In this document: piece by piece, positions 8,680 through 18,625 of the stretch
Position numbering within the stretch: position 1 is the first letter of the stretch
Layout: each line of letters starts with the position of its first letter
Source of the DNA: Variovorax sp.
GTDB taxonomy: Bacteria; Pseudomonadota; Gammaproteobacteria; Burkholderiales; Burkholderiaceae_C
DNA length: 64,000 nucleotides
Assembly (NCBI GenBank): GCA_017744935.1
Contig: JAGIAI010000002.1
Coordinates: 186,001-250,000, forward strand
Direction of reading: 5' to 3'
The notes under the pieces: model-generated
Told to the model about the DNA's origin: nothing
Databases searched by the model: none
Seen by the model: only the letters and a program-made list of their open reading frames with translations
Position numbers and translations under genes: made by a program

Positions 8680-9885
8680 ATGACTTCTTCGCGCTTCTTC
8701 AGGATCGCGCTGGTGCTGGGCCTTTTGTCGGCCATTGGACCGTTCGCGATCGACATGTACCTTCCCGCCTTGCCCGAAATCGGCAGCAGCCTCGACGCTG
8801 CCATCGGGCCGGTGCAGATGAGCCTCACCGTGTTCTTCATCGCGCTCGGTGTCGGCCAGTTGCTCTATGGGCCGGTGTCGGACATGGTCGGGCGCAAGCC
8901 GCCGCTGTATTTCGGACTGGGCCTGTTCGCGCTCGCGAGCGTCGGTTGCGCAATGGCGACCGACATCGAGATGCTGATCGCGCTTCGCTTCGTGCAGGGC
9001 CTCGGTGCCGCGGCCGGCATGGCGATTCCGCGCGCCGTGGTGCGTGACCTGCATACGGGCAATGACGCTGCGCGGCTCATGTCGCTGCTGATGCTCGTGT
9101 TCAGCGTCTCGCCGATCCTTGCGCCACTGGCAGGTAGCGCGGTCATCGCATTTACCGGATGGCGCGGCGTGTTCTGGGCGGTCACGGTGGCGGCGGTGAT
9201 CGGTCTTGCGACCATCGCGTCGGTGCTCAAGGAAACGCGCCCGGCTGAAGAGCGCGTCGAGAGCAGCCTTGGCGGCGCACTGCGGGCCTATGGCGTTCTG
9301 CTTCGCGACACCCACTACCTCGGGCTGGTTTTCATCGGCGCATTCGCGATGGCGGGCTTCTTTACCTACCTCGCCAACTCGTCGTTCGTGATGATCGACC
9401 ACTACGGCCTGTCGCCCACGATGTACAGCGTGGCCTTCGGTGTCAACGCCGCCGCTTTCTTCGGTGCAGCGCAGCTGAACGGCATGCTCTGCGAGCGCTT
9501 CGGCATCGTGCGCGTGGTCAAGACCAGCGTGAGCGCCTGCGGCCTCGTCATGACGGCGATGTTCCTCTACTACCTGAGTGGTGGCGACCAGCTCGCGGTG
9601 TTGATCGTGCTGTACTTCATAGCGAGCGCGCTGATGGGCTTCGTGATCCCGACCACTTCGGTGCTCGCCCTCGAACAGCACGGCGCGATCGCCGGCACGG
9701 CTTCGGCGCTGCTCGGCACGCTGCAGATGCTCACCGGCGCGGTGGTCATGACCGTGGTGGGCTTCTTCACCGACGGCCGGCCGCTGCCGATGGTTGCCGG
9801 CATGGCAGGCGGGGCGCTGATCGCGGTCGCGCTCGCGTGGATCACGCTCGGCGGCCGCCGCTCGACCAGCTACGCGGCGGGGTAG
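8680..9885 (+). CDS. Multidrug efflux MFS transporter, Bcr/CflA family
   Basis: A 401-residue, 12-helix proton antiporter. IDMYLPALPEI in helix 1 and the helix 2-3 loop GPVSDMVGRKP are diagnostic for the Bcr/CflA drug-resistance group (bicyclomycin, chloramphenicol and related exporters). I prefer the ATG at 8680 to the in-frame TTG at 8662, because family members begin a few residues before this helix. The next efflux gene starts 4 bp downstream, implying co-transcription. Confidence 0.9.
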   Translation: MTSSRFFRIALVLGLLSAIGPFAIDMYLPALPEIGSSLDAAIGPVQMSLTVFFIALGVGQLLYGPVSDMVGRKPPLYFGLGLFALASVGCAMATDIEMLIALRFVQGLGAAAGMAIPRAVVRDLHTGNDAARLMSLLMLVFSVSPILAPLAGSAVIAFTGWRGVFWAVTVAAVIGLATIASVLKETRPAEERVESSLGGALRAYGVLLRDTHYLGLVFIGAFAMAGFFTYLANSSFVMIDHYGLSPTMYSVAFGVNAAAFFGAAQLNGMLCERFGIVRVVKTSVSACGLVMTAMFLYYLSGGDQLAVLIVLYFIASALMGFVIPTTSVLALEQHGAIAGTASALLGTLQMLTGAVVMTVVGFFTDGRPLPMVAGMAGGALIAVALAWITLGGRRSTSYAAG

Positions 9886-9889
9886 GGCG

Positions 9890-11317
9890 ATGTCGGCCAC
9901 CACAGCGTCCACAGCCGCCGTCGCCGCACGCGATGGCCTTCCCTCGCCGCAGCGCGCGCACGCAATGCTGGTCATCATCCTCGGGCTTGCCGTGTCGGTG
10001 CTCGACGGCACCATCGTCAATCTCGCCTTGCCCGGCATCGCGCGCGAACTCAATTCCGATGCCTCGCACGCGATCTGGGTGGTCAACGCCTACCAGATCG
10101 CGACACTGGTGATGCTGCTGCCGCTGGCGTCGCTCGGCGACCTGGTCGGCTACCGGCGCGTGTACCTCATTGGCATGGTGCTCTTCACCGCGTCTTCGCT
10201 CGTCGCGACTTTCGCGAATTCGCTCGGGATGTTGATCGCGGCGCGGGCGCTGCAGGGGCTGGGCGCAGCGGGCCTCATGAGCGTCAACTCGGCGCTGGTC
10301 CGGCTCACTTATCCGCGGTCGCAGCTCGGGCGCGGCATGGCGATCAATTCGATGGTGGTGGCGACGGCGTCAGTGGCCGGGCCTTCGGTCGCGGCGGCGA
10401 TCCTGTCGGTTGCTTCATGGCCGTGGCTCTTTGCGCTCAACGTTCCGTTGGGCATTCTGGTATTGGTGCTCGGCGCAAAGTCGCTGCCCGTGAACGAGCC
10501 GGCGGCGCATGCGGGCCGGCGTTTCTCCGGCGTCGATGTGCTGCTCAACGTGCTCATGTTCGCGCTCATCTTCATCGGTGCCGACCGGCTCGGCGTGCGC
10601 GGGGATCCGGGGCAGGGCACCGGCGTCGGCGCTTGGGTGGTCCTCTTTGCCGGCGTGGGGGTCGGCTTCATCTACCTGCGGCGGCAGTTGTCGCTCGAAG
10701 TGCCGCTGTTCCCGGTCGATCTGCTGCGCATCCCGGTGTTCGCGCTGTCGATGGGCACGTCGGTGGCCGCGTTCTGTGCGCAGATGCTGTCGTTCATCGC
10801 GCTGCCGTTCCTGCTGCTCGAGGCTTACGGCCGATCGCACTTCGAAGCCGGCCTGCTGATCACCGCGTGGCCGCTGGCGATCGTCTTCATGGCGCCGATC
10901 GCGGGGCGCCTGATCGGAAAGTATCCCGACGGCCTGCTGGGCGGCATCGGCCTGGCGCTGCTTGCAACCGGGCTGGCGCTGCTGGCGACGCTGCCCGCGC
11001 ATCCGAGCAACGCCGACATCGTCTGGCGCATGGTGCTCTGCGGACTGGGCTTCGGATTGTTCCAGTCGCCGAACAACCACACCATCGTGACCTCGCCGCC
11101 GCCGCATCGCAGCGGCGCCGCGAGCGGCATGCTGGGGACGGCGCGCCTCACAGGCCAGACGTTGGGCGCGGTGATCCTCGCCGGCATCTTCAGCTTCTGG
11201 CCGCCGCACGACGGCAAAGGGCAGGTGATCGCACTGTCCATCGCTGCGTGCTGCGCAGCCGTCGCGGCGGTCTTCAGCACGCTGCGCACTCGGCAGCCGG
11301 CGCCGCGCCACGCCTGA
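9890..11317 (+). CDS. MFS transporter, DHA2 (EmrB/QacA-like) family
   Basis: A 475-residue carrier of the 14-helix DHA2 drug:H+ antiporter group. Helix 1 has LAVSVLDGTIVNLALPGIAR, containing the LDxTIVNVALP-type signature, and the helix 2-3 loop is LGDLVGYRRVY. It lies 4 bp after the Bcr/CflA-type gene, so the two efflux pumps are probably expressed together. The converging hydrolase gene begins 3 bp after its stop. Confidence 0.9.
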   Translation: MSATTASTAAVAARDGLPSPQRAHAMLVIILGLAVSVLDGTIVNLALPGIARELNSDASHAIWVVNAYQIATLVMLLPLASLGDLVGYRRVYLIGMVLFTASSLVATFANSLGMLIAARALQGLGAAGLMSVNSALVRLTYPRSQLGRGMAINSMVVATASVAGPSVAAAILSVASWPWLFALNVPLGILVLVLGAKSLPVNEPAAHAGRRFSGVDVLLNVLMFALIFIGADRLGVRGDPGQGTGVGAWVVLFAGVGVGFIYLRRQLSLEVPLFPVDLLRIPVFALSMGTSVAAFCAQMLSFIALPFLLLEAYGRSHFEAGLLITAWPLAIVFMAPIAGRLIGKYPDGLLGGIGLALLATGLALLATLPAHPSNADIVWRMVLCGLGFGLFQSPNNHTIVTSPPPHRSGAASGMLGTARLTGQTLGAVILAGIFSFWPPHDGKGQVIALSIAACCAAVAAVFSTLRTRQPAPRHA

Positions 11318-11320
11318 CCG

Positions 11321-12775
11321 CTACTTGCTCGGGATCACTTCGGCGATCCGGTCGGCCATGTAGGGAAAGAACGGGTTCGAGGACAGCCGCGACAGCGAAT
11401 CGAGACTGATGATCAGCGCGCCCCGTTCGCCTCGCATTGCAAGCGAGCCGAGATTGACGCCGAACTCGTCCGTGTTGTCAGGCCGCATGCCATAGAGCGA
11501 ATCGTTCATCGGGAAGGGCAGCGCGAGGTGCGAGAGCGAGAACACCTCCAGCGGAAACTCCAGGTCCAGCGCGCGCGTCTGCTCGGTGATCGCGCCGGCC
11601 TCGGTCACGCGCTCGACCACCTGCCGGCTGTCGGGGCCGGTGTTCGTGATGATGGTCGAACGGAAGTTTCTCGGGGCCGGTGTCAGGATGCGATCCAGCC
11701 GAAGGTCGCTGCTCGAACGCAGCAGCGGGCCGAATTTGACGCTGCGGTTCAGGTCGAAGAGCACCAGCTCGCTGCCGTTGGCCGGCAGGCGCGAATAGAG
11801 CCCGGTCACGATCGCGCGCGTGCTCACCGTGAAGTCGATGAGCGACTGGAAGGTGAGGATCGGGGGCAACCTCGTGAGGTTGCCCGCGCTTTCCTCGCGC
11901 GCGATGTGGGCGCGCAGATCGCGCGTGAGCAGCGACGACTGCCGCGCGCCATTCACCGGGAACGAGTTGTACTTGAACGGGTTGAACTCCGGCACGACGC
12001 CCAGCCATGCCGCCTTCGCGAATGCCGGGAAGATCGCCGGCCAGCCGAACACCCCGGCGAAGCGAGACAGCTCGGTGATGCCGATCATCGGTGCGATCAG
12101 GATCACGCGGTCGGGTCGCGCGAGGTTCTTGTCATCGAGCCCGTCGAGCGCGAACTTCATCGCGAGCGCGCCGCCGTTCGAAAAGCCCACCACATGCAGC
12201 GGCAGCGGCGCAGCCACGCGGCGGCGCGCTTCGCGAACCGCGAGGCGGGTGGCCTCCGACCAGTCTTCCCAGTCGACCTTCGTGAGGCCCGAGGGCACGG
12301 TGCCGTGCCCCGGCATGCGGATTGCGACGACGACGAAGCCGCGATCGCGGTAGAGGCGCGCGACGTGGCGCAGGCTGTAGGGTGAATCGGTCAGTCCGTG
12401 CAGCAGCACGACCGCGCCGCGCGGCGCGCCGTCGGGTTCGAGGATGTAGGAGCGGTTCCAGTCCTGCGCGAACCCGCCCGGGTAGACCACGCTGCCCTTG
12501 AAATACCGGTTGCTCGGAACCTGAGCCTCGGGCGGCAGCTTCTCGGTGACATGCGTACGGACTTCATCGAAGGCCTTGTTCTCGGCGGCGATGTAGGCAG
12601 CCCAGTCGGCCTTGCTCAGTTCGTCGCGCGTGAGTTCGTGCGGGACGAAGGTGTGCCAGAGCTCCAGCGGCGGCCCGCGCTGCACGTCGTAGGTGCGCAG
12701 CGCGATGGCCGTGACCAGCACGATGACCAGTACCAACGCCGTCCACTTCAGGAACTTCAACAACCGGGAAACCAT
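11321..12775 (-). CDS. Membrane-anchored alpha/beta hydrolase (serine aminopeptidase S33/lysophospholipase-like)
   Basis: A 484-residue protein. A hydrophobic N-terminal segment (residues about 9-27) suggests a membrane anchor or uncleaved signal, placing the domain in the periplasm. The alpha/beta-hydrolase core has the oxyanion-hole motif LLHGLTDSPYS, the loop RMPGHGTVP, and the nucleophile elbow VGFSNGG (Ser in GxSxG). I chose the ATG at 12775, which follows an AGAGGG ribosome site; two more upstream in-frame starts give a basic extension that looks non-coding. The substrate is unknown; a lipid ester is plausible. Confidence 0.8.
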   Translation of the reverse strand: MVSRLLKFLKWTALVLVIVLVTAIALRTYDVQRGPPLELWHTFVPHELTRDELSKADWAAYIAAENKAFDEVRTHVTEKLPPEAQVPSNRYFKGSVVYPGGFAQDWNRSYILEPDGAPRGAVVLLHGLTDSPYSLRHVARLYRDRGFVVVAIRMPGHGTVPSGLTKVDWEDWSEATRLAVREARRRVAAPLPLHVVGFSNGGALAMKFALDGLDDKNLARPDRVILIAPMIGITELSRFAGVFGWPAIFPAFAKAAWLGVVPEFNPFKYNSFPVNGARQSSLLTRDLRAHIAREESAGNLTRLPPILTFQSLIDFTVSTRAIVTGLYSRLPANGSELVLFDLNRSVKFGPLLRSSSDLRLDRILTPAPRNFRSTIITNTGPDSRQVVERVTEAGAITEQTRALDLEFPLEVFSLSHLALPFPMNDSLYGMRPDNTDEFGVNLGSLAMRGERGALIISLDSLSRLSSNPFFPYMADRIAEVIPSK

Positions 12776-12932
12776 TGCAGCCCTCTTGTGCTTGCGCGGC
12801 ATCGTGCCGTCGCCGGCGGGCAATCTAGCACGAGGGGTACGGTTGCATGCGCCCATTCGATCGCCTTGCACGGCGCGCGCGGCTTCCCTTCATACTGGCG
12901 GGCCTTTCGACTGCATCGCGGAGGGCCCCCTC

Positions 12933-14558
12933 ATGAGTCAGATCGGCAAGCCACCCGGCGACGACGCGCTGATCCGCCACGGCTGCGAGATGATCGACTG
13001 CGCGCCGGCGCAGCGGCCCTGGGTGCTGGCCGCCGCGATCATCGGCTCCAGCATGGCCTTCATCGACGGCACGGTGGTGAACGTCGCGCTGCCTGCGATC
13101 CAGGCGGACCTGCATGCGACTGCCTTCCAGGCGCAATGGGTGGTGGAGTCTTACGCGCTCTTCCTCGCTGCACTGCTGCTGGTCGGCGGCGCGCTCGGGG
13201 ATCGCTTCGGCCGCAGACGGATCTTCGCCACCGGCGTCACCCTGTTCGCAATCGCCTCCGTCGCCTGCGCACTGTCGGGAGACGTGCAGCAGCTCATCCT
13301 CGCGCGGGCGGTGCAAGGCGTGGGCGGCGCCATGCTCGTGCCAGGCAGCCTTGCGCTGATCAGCGCCTCGTTTCCAGAGAAAGAGCGGGGGCGCGCCATC
13401 GGCACATGGTCTGGCTTCAGCGGCATCACCGCAGCGATCGGCCCGGTGCTGGGCGGGTTCCTCGTCGATCGCTATTCATGGACTTGGGCTTTCATGATCA
13501 ACGTGCCGATGGCCGTCGCGGTGCTGCTGATCGTGTGGCGGCATGTTCCGGAAAGCCGCGGCGGCGAAGCGGCTTCCGGCCTCGATGTCTGGGGTGCCGG
13601 CCTTGCGACGCTGGCACTGGGCGGCGTCGTGTATGCCTTCATCGAGGCACCGACACAGGGATGGCATTCGCCTACCGTGCTGGGCGCGCTGGTGGTTGGC
13701 ATCGTTGCGGGCATCGCGTTCGTCGGTGTCGAACTGCGCGTGCGTTCGCCGATGTTGCCGCTTTCATTGATGCGCATCGGAAACTTCGGCGGGGCGAACC
13801 TGTTGACGCTGCTGCTTTATGCCGCGCTGGGTGGCGGGCTCTATTTCTTGCCGCTCAATCTCATCCAGGTGCAGGGTTACTCGGCCACGGCGGCCGGCGC
13901 GGCGCTGCTGCCTTTCATCCTCATCATGTTTGCGCTCTCGGGGTGGGCTGGGCAGCTCGTGGATCGGTTTGGACCCCGTTGGCCGCTGGTCATCGGGCCG
14001 AGCATTGCGGCGGTGGGGTTCGCGCTGTTCACGGTGCCGGGCGTGGGGGTCAACTACTGGACAGCGTTCTTCCCCGCGGTGGTGGTGCTGGGCTTCGGCA
14101 TGACCGTGACTGTGGCGCCGCTCACGACGACGGTGATGAACGCCGTCGGGCCGGATCTGGCGGGCGTCGCCTCGGGCGTGAACAACGCCGTGTCGCGTGC
14201 GGCATCGGTGCTCGCGATTGCGGTGTTCGGGGTCGTGATGGCGTGGGCGTTCGGTGGGCAGCTGGGGGAGGGGTTGCGCGACGCGGGCGCCTCCGCCCAG
14301 GCCGCCGCGTTCCTCGAATCGCAGAAGAGCCAGCTTGCCGGCGCGCCGCTTCCGCCGGGTGTCGACGAAGCGACCGCCAGGGCGCTTCGGCTTGCGGTGA
14401 ATGCTGCGTTCGTTTCGGGCTTCCGGTGGGTGATGGCGATCTGTGCGGCGCTTGCGCTCCTGAGTGCATTGAGCGCGTGGTTCTTCATCGGCAGCCAGCC
14501 GGCTACACTCCCGGCCCCTTTTCTGATCGGAGACCCAAGAGCCCATGAAGAAGAATGA
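12933..14558 (+). CDS. MFS transporter, DHA2 family
   Basis: A 541-residue, 14-helix drug:H+ antiporter. SSMAFIDGTVVNVALPAIQ in helix 1 is the DHA2 signature, and the helix 2-3 loop is GALGDRFGRRR. It is most like the EmrB/QacA-type members often annotated as actinorhodin/multidrug exporters. The ATG at 12933 lies after GGAGGG. The 3' end overlaps the serine hydrolase gene by 14 bp, so the two are coupled and may export and process a common compound (inference). Confidence 0.9.
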   Translation: MSQIGKPPGDDALIRHGCEMIDCAPAQRPWVLAAAIIGSSMAFIDGTVVNVALPAIQADLHATAFQAQWVVESYALFLAALLLVGGALGDRFGRRRIFATGVTLFAIASVACALSGDVQQLILARAVQGVGGAMLVPGSLALISASFPEKERGRAIGTWSGFSGITAAIGPVLGGFLVDRYSWTWAFMINVPMAVAVLLIVWRHVPESRGGEAASGLDVWGAGLATLALGGVVYAFIEAPTQGWHSPTVLGALVVGIVAGIAFVGVELRVRSPMLPLSLMRIGNFGGANLLTLLLYAALGGGLYFLPLNLIQVQGYSATAAGAALLPFILIMFALSGWAGQLVDRFGPRWPLVIGPSIAAVGFALFTVPGVGVNYWTAFFPAVVVLGFGMTVTVAPLTTTVMNAVGPDLAGVASGVNNAVSRAASVLAIAVFGVVMAWAFGGQLGEGLRDAGASAQAAAFLESQKSQLAGAPLPPGVDEATARALRLAVNAAFVSGFRWVMAICAALALLSALSAWFFIGSQPATLPAPFLIGDPRAHEEE

Positions 14559-15957
14559 GAGCAAGAAACCCTCGTGGATGCCCGCCGCCCTGGACTACGT
14601 GCCCAAGTGGCTCGACTTCCAGGTCGAGCGTTACCGCCAGCCCGGCTGTGCAGTTGCCATCGTCCACAACGGTGCGTTGATCGGGGAGTTCGGCATCGGC
14701 GTCGCGGACATGCGGACCGGCAAGCCGATGACACCCAGGCACCGCTTCCGCATCGCGTCGCACTCCAAGACCTTCACCGCCAGTGGGGTGATGCTGCTTC
14801 GCGAGCAGGGCAGGTTCGGGCTCGACGATCCCATCGGCCGCTACGTCGGCGGGCTGCACAAGGATCTCGCGAAGGCCCGCATCGGGGAACTGCTCTCGCA
14901 TGGCGCGGGCGTGGTGCGCGATGGTGCGGACGCGGGGCAGTTCCTCGATCGCCGGCCTTACCTTTCGCGCGCCGAGCTTCTCGAAGAGCTCGCAAAGAGT
15001 CAGCCGATGGAGCCGGGTATCCAACTGAAGTATTCGAACCACGGCTACGGCCTGCTTGGCATCCTGATCGAGGAGGTTACCGGCACGGCGTACACGGACT
15101 GGATCACGCGCAACGTGATCGATGCCGCCGGACTGAAAGAAACCGTGCCCGACATGCCGCGGTTGCCGAAGTCCGCGCCGATGGCGTCGGGCCACACCAC
15201 CGAGTTTCCGTTCGGCCAACGACTGATCGTTCCGGGCGACAACGCATGCAATGCGATCGCGCCTGCGGGTGGCTTCGTTTCCACCGCGTCGGATGTCGCG
15301 CGCTTTTTTGCGCAGCTCGCGCCCGACAGCAAGCAGAGCATTCTTTCGCCGGCCAGCCGCCGCGAGATGATGCACCGCCGGTGGCGCGACGAGTGCAACA
15401 CGATGGAGTTCCACTACGGCTACGGCACGATGATGAACGAGCGGGGGCCGAAGGAATGGTTCGGCCACACCGGTAGCCTGCAAGGCTTCATCTCGCGCAC
15501 GGCGCGTTTTCCGGCGACGGGCCTCACCATCACCGTCCTCACCAATGCGATCGACGGCTTGGCGTACGCGTGGGTCGACGGCGTGGCGAGCATCCTTTCC
15601 GCGTTCGGCACCCACGGCGCGCCGGCGAAGGGCCTCCAGGAGTGGAACGGTCGCTGGTGGTCGATGTGGGGTACGACCGATCTGGTCGCAATGGGCAAGG
15701 TGGTCTGCCAGATCGCACCGGCGATGCTGACGCCGTTCGATCACGCCACGACCGAGTTCACGATCACCGGCAAGGACGACGGAGCCATCCGCAAGACATC
15801 GGCCTTCAACAGCCCCGGGCAGACGGTCCGCCGCGTTCGCGACCGCAAGGGCCGGGCGACCGAACTCTGGGTCGGCGGCACCAAGCTGCTGCCGAAGGAG
15901 GCGATGGTGGCCGAGGTGACCGGGCGCTACCGCAAGAGCGGCAAGACGAGACCGTAG
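14545..15957 (+). CDS. Serine hydrolase, beta-lactamase/penicillin-binding-protein-like (class C fold)
   Basis: A 470-residue member of the beta-lactamase/EstB/D-aminopeptidase superfamily. The catalytic SxxK is SHSK (Ser72-Lys75), the YxN element is YSN (163-165), and HTG occurs in WFGHTGSLQG in place of KTG. There is no signal peptide (the N-terminus is lysine-rich and hydrophilic), so it is probably cytoplasmic and an esterase or peptidase rather than an antibiotic-resistance lactamase. It overlaps the DHA2 exporter gene by 14 bp. Confidence 0.85.
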   Translation: MKKNESKKPSWMPAALDYVPKWLDFQVERYRQPGCAVAIVHNGALIGEFGIGVADMRTGKPMTPRHRFRIASHSKTFTASGVMLLREQGRFGLDDPIGRYVGGLHKDLAKARIGELLSHGAGVVRDGADAGQFLDRRPYLSRAELLEELAKSQPMEPGIQLKYSNHGYGLLGILIEEVTGTAYTDWITRNVIDAAGLKETVPDMPRLPKSAPMASGHTTEFPFGQRLIVPGDNACNAIAPAGGFVSTASDVARFFAQLAPDSKQSILSPASRREMMHRRWRDECNTMEFHYGYGTMMNERGPKEWFGHTGSLQGFISRTARFPATGLTITVLTNAIDGLAYAWVDGVASILSAFGTHGAPAKGLQEWNGRWWSMWGTTDLVAMGKVVCQIAPAMLTPFDHATTEFTITGKDDGAIRKTSAFNSPGQTVRRVRDRKGRATELWVGGTKLLPKEAMVAEVTGRYRKSGKTRP

Positions 15958-16075
15958 CGCCCCGCATACTCCCTTCGCGTTAGCGCGCATGGCCGATAGC
16001 CAAGGCGCGCACCCCCCTCCAAACTGCGCCATCCCAGCCGCCTGCTCGCGTGGGCGCTGACGCAGGAGGGAAAGC

Positions 16076-18604
16076 ATGACCCAGAGATGCTGGCGCGCGG
16101 CAAGACTCCTGCCGCTTCTCGCTTGCGCCGTGCTTGCTGCATGTTCCAAGGGGCCGCAGCCCGGCGAAGTTCTCGACGAAGCCCGGGTCGCCGGGCGCGA
16201 CGCCAAGTCGTTTCCGCAGGCGGACGAGGACTACTTTCACGACATGGACAACGGCATCGCGCTCTCGCCTGAAGAGATCCGCGGCCGAAACATGTGGCTG
16301 GTCTGGAGCGGCGGCAACGACCGTTTCTGGAACCTGATGACCGAATACACCTTCGGTGCGTTCGACCTGCTGAAGATCATCAGCTCGCATCCCAGCCAGG
16401 GCTATTCGCGCGCCAACCGCTGGAAGTATTTCGGGCTGGTGAACGAGCCCTGCTTCCAGAACGCGACGGGCCCCGACAAGAACCGGCGCGGCCTGTGGCT
16501 CGACGTGCGCAGCAAGGACTGCGCACCCGATCCCTTCGAGAACGAAACCAAGTACCCGGGCGTGAAGGTCGGCTCGCGCGGTCAGCCGCTGGGCGACGGC
16601 ACGACACAGCAGGTGGGTTCGTACTACGGCTACGCAACCGGCATCGCAGGGCTCCGGCTCTTTCCCAATCCGGCGTTCGACGAAAAGGCCGCCAAGGAAT
16701 GGGACGCCGAGAAGTACTACACCGACCTCAGCTACTACAACCGCAAGGACCTCGTGCGGCCGTACCGTGTCGGCATGTCGTGCGGGTTCTGCCATCTGGG
16801 GCCGAGCCCGGTGAAGCCGCCGGCCGATCCGAGCAACCCGAAGTTCGAGAACCTCAGTTCATCGGTGGGCGCGCAGTACATGTGGGTGGACCGGCTCTTC
16901 ATCCACAACTCGAACAAGCCGGAGGGCCGCACCAACTACATGTATCAGCTCGCGCACACCTACCGGCCGGGCACGATGGACACCTCGCTGGTCTCTACCG
17001 ACATGATCAACAACCCGCGCACGATGAACGCGGTGTACGAGTTCGGTGCGCGCATGGGGCTCGCCAAGCGGCTCGGCGCCGAGAAACTCGCGGGTGGCGA
17101 GCTGGACAACAAGCAGTTCAACGACTTCCTGACCGAAGGGCCGCTGACCGAGTTCTTCTCGAAGGACGACAGCATCGTGCGAACGCCCCGCGTACTGAAG
17201 GACGGCGCGGATTCCGTCGGCCTGCTTGGTGCGCTGAATCGCGTGTACCTGAACATCGGCCTGTTCAGCGAGGAATGGCTGCTGCACTTCAATCCGGTCG
17301 TCGGTGGCAAGACGATCACGCCGATCCTCATCGCGTCAGCACAGAAGAATTCGAGTTACTGGCAGGCCACCGAGATCGGCAATTTCGACACCGCGAAGTT
17401 CTTCCTCAAGGCCGCGAAGCCCGATCACCTGAAGGACGCACCTGGCGGCGACAAGTACATTGCGGACGCCGCCACGCTGGACCGCGGCAAGGTCGCCTTC
17501 GCCGATACCTGCGCGCGCTGCCATTCGAGCAAGGCGCCGCCAGTGCCCGAATCGCTCGGGCTTACGGCTGCGCGCTGCGCCGGGTCGGGCTACGTCGAGT
17601 GCTTCAAGCGCTACTGGAACTGGACGCAGACCGACGAGTACAAGGCCCAGATGCGCAAGATCGTCCAGGCGCCGGACTTCCTGGACGGCAACTACCTCTC
17701 CACGGACCAGCGCGTTCCGGTGACGCTGCTGCGCACGAATGCCTGCAGCCCGCTCGCGACCAATGCGCTGCGCGGCAACATCTGGGACAACTTCTCGTCG
17801 CAGACTTACAAGAACCTGCCGTCGGTGGGCACCATCACCATCGCCGATCCTTTCACCGGCGACCCGAAGCCCTACCTCATGCCGGCGGGCGGCCGCGGCT
17901 TCACGCGCGTGCCTTCGCTGATCAGCGTGTGGTCGACCGCGCCCTTCCTGCTGAACAACACGGTCGGTGATGCCGATCCGGACAATAACCCTTCCGTCGA
18001 AGCGCGGATGAAGGTCTTCGATGCCTCGATCGAGCAGATGCTGTGGCCCGAGAAGCGCAAGACCGACTCCGAGCTTGGCGCGAAGGCCGGCGGCCTCATC
18101 GACCGCACGACCGAGCGCAGCACCGTGACCATCCCGTCCGGCTTCGTGCCCGAGGCCGCGCAACCGCTTCAGGGTACGCTGCATCGCTGGCTGCCGTGGC
18201 TGGTCAAGGAGGAGGGCGACATCGTGCTCGGGCCGATCCCCAAGGGCATTCCGGTGAACCTGCTGGCCAACCTCAAGTTGCGCGCCGAAGCCGATAGCGT
18301 CGACGAGAAGATCAGCCATGTGAAGGACGTCGGAGAACTGCTGGTCAAGCTCAAGCGCACGCTCGCCAGCGTGCCCGCCGGCGCGACCGACGAGGAACTG
18401 CGCAAGCACTTCTCGATCGTGCGCGGCCCGCTGCTGGAGCTGAGCAAGTGCCCCGACTTCGTCGTGAACCGCGGCCACTATTTCGGCACCGCGCAGTTCA
18501 ACCAGCAGGACGGATTGAGCGCCGACGAGAAATCGTTCGGCCGCGAACCCGTGCTGAGCGATGACGACAAGCGCGCATTGATCGCCTTCCTCAAGACCTT
18601 CTGA
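16076..18604 (+). CDS. Diheme c-type cytochrome lipoprotein
   Basis: An 842-residue exported protein. It has a basic start, a hydrophobic stretch and a lipobox (LAAC, Cys23), so it is predicted to be membrane-anchored in the periplasm. Two heme c motifs are visible: CGFCH at 236-240 and CARCH at 479-483. The stretch near residues 600-640 (PAGGRGFTRVPSLISVWSTA) resembles the late region of large di-heme cytochrome/peroxidase-like proteins. I do not recognise a named family. An AGGAGGG ribosome site precedes the ATG. It opens a co-directional set through 25003 and is the likely electron acceptor or donor for the enzymes that follow. Confidence 0.82.
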   Translation: MTQRCWRAARLLPLLACAVLAACSKGPQPGEVLDEARVAGRDAKSFPQADEDYFHDMDNGIALSPEEIRGRNMWLVWSGGNDRFWNLMTEYTFGAFDLLKIISSHPSQGYSRANRWKYFGLVNEPCFQNATGPDKNRRGLWLDVRSKDCAPDPFENETKYPGVKVGSRGQPLGDGTTQQVGSYYGYATGIAGLRLFPNPAFDEKAAKEWDAEKYYTDLSYYNRKDLVRPYRVGMSCGFCHLGPSPVKPPADPSNPKFENLSSSVGAQYMWVDRLFIHNSNKPEGRTNYMYQLAHTYRPGTMDTSLVSTDMINNPRTMNAVYEFGARMGLAKRLGAEKLAGGELDNKQFNDFLTEGPLTEFFSKDDSIVRTPRVLKDGADSVGLLGALNRVYLNIGLFSEEWLLHFNPVVGGKTITPILIASAQKNSSYWQATEIGNFDTAKFFLKAAKPDHLKDAPGGDKYIADAATLDRGKVAFADTCARCHSSKAPPVPESLGLTAARCAGSGYVECFKRYWNWTQTDEYKAQMRKIVQAPDFLDGNYLSTDQRVPVTLLRTNACSPLATNALRGNIWDNFSSQTYKNLPSVGTITIADPFTGDPKPYLMPAGGRGFTRVPSLISVWSTAPFLLNNTVGDADPDNNPSVEARMKVFDASIEQMLWPEKRKTDSELGAKAGGLIDRTTERSTVTIPSGFVPEAAQPLQGTLHRWLPWLVKEEGDIVLGPIPKGIPVNLLANLKLRAEADSVDEKISHVKDVGELLVKLKRTLASVPAGATDEELRKHFSIVRGPLLELSKCPDFVVNRGHYFGTAQFNQQDGLSADEKSFGREPVLSDDDKRALIAFLKTF

Positions 18605-18625
18605 TTACCACGCCGACCGCGCCTC

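Noticed and set aside
12776..12932. TTGCAC and CATACT as a sigma-70 promoter for the DHA2 gene
   Set aside because: The spacing is 19 bp and both hexamers are weak, so I did not list it as a feature.
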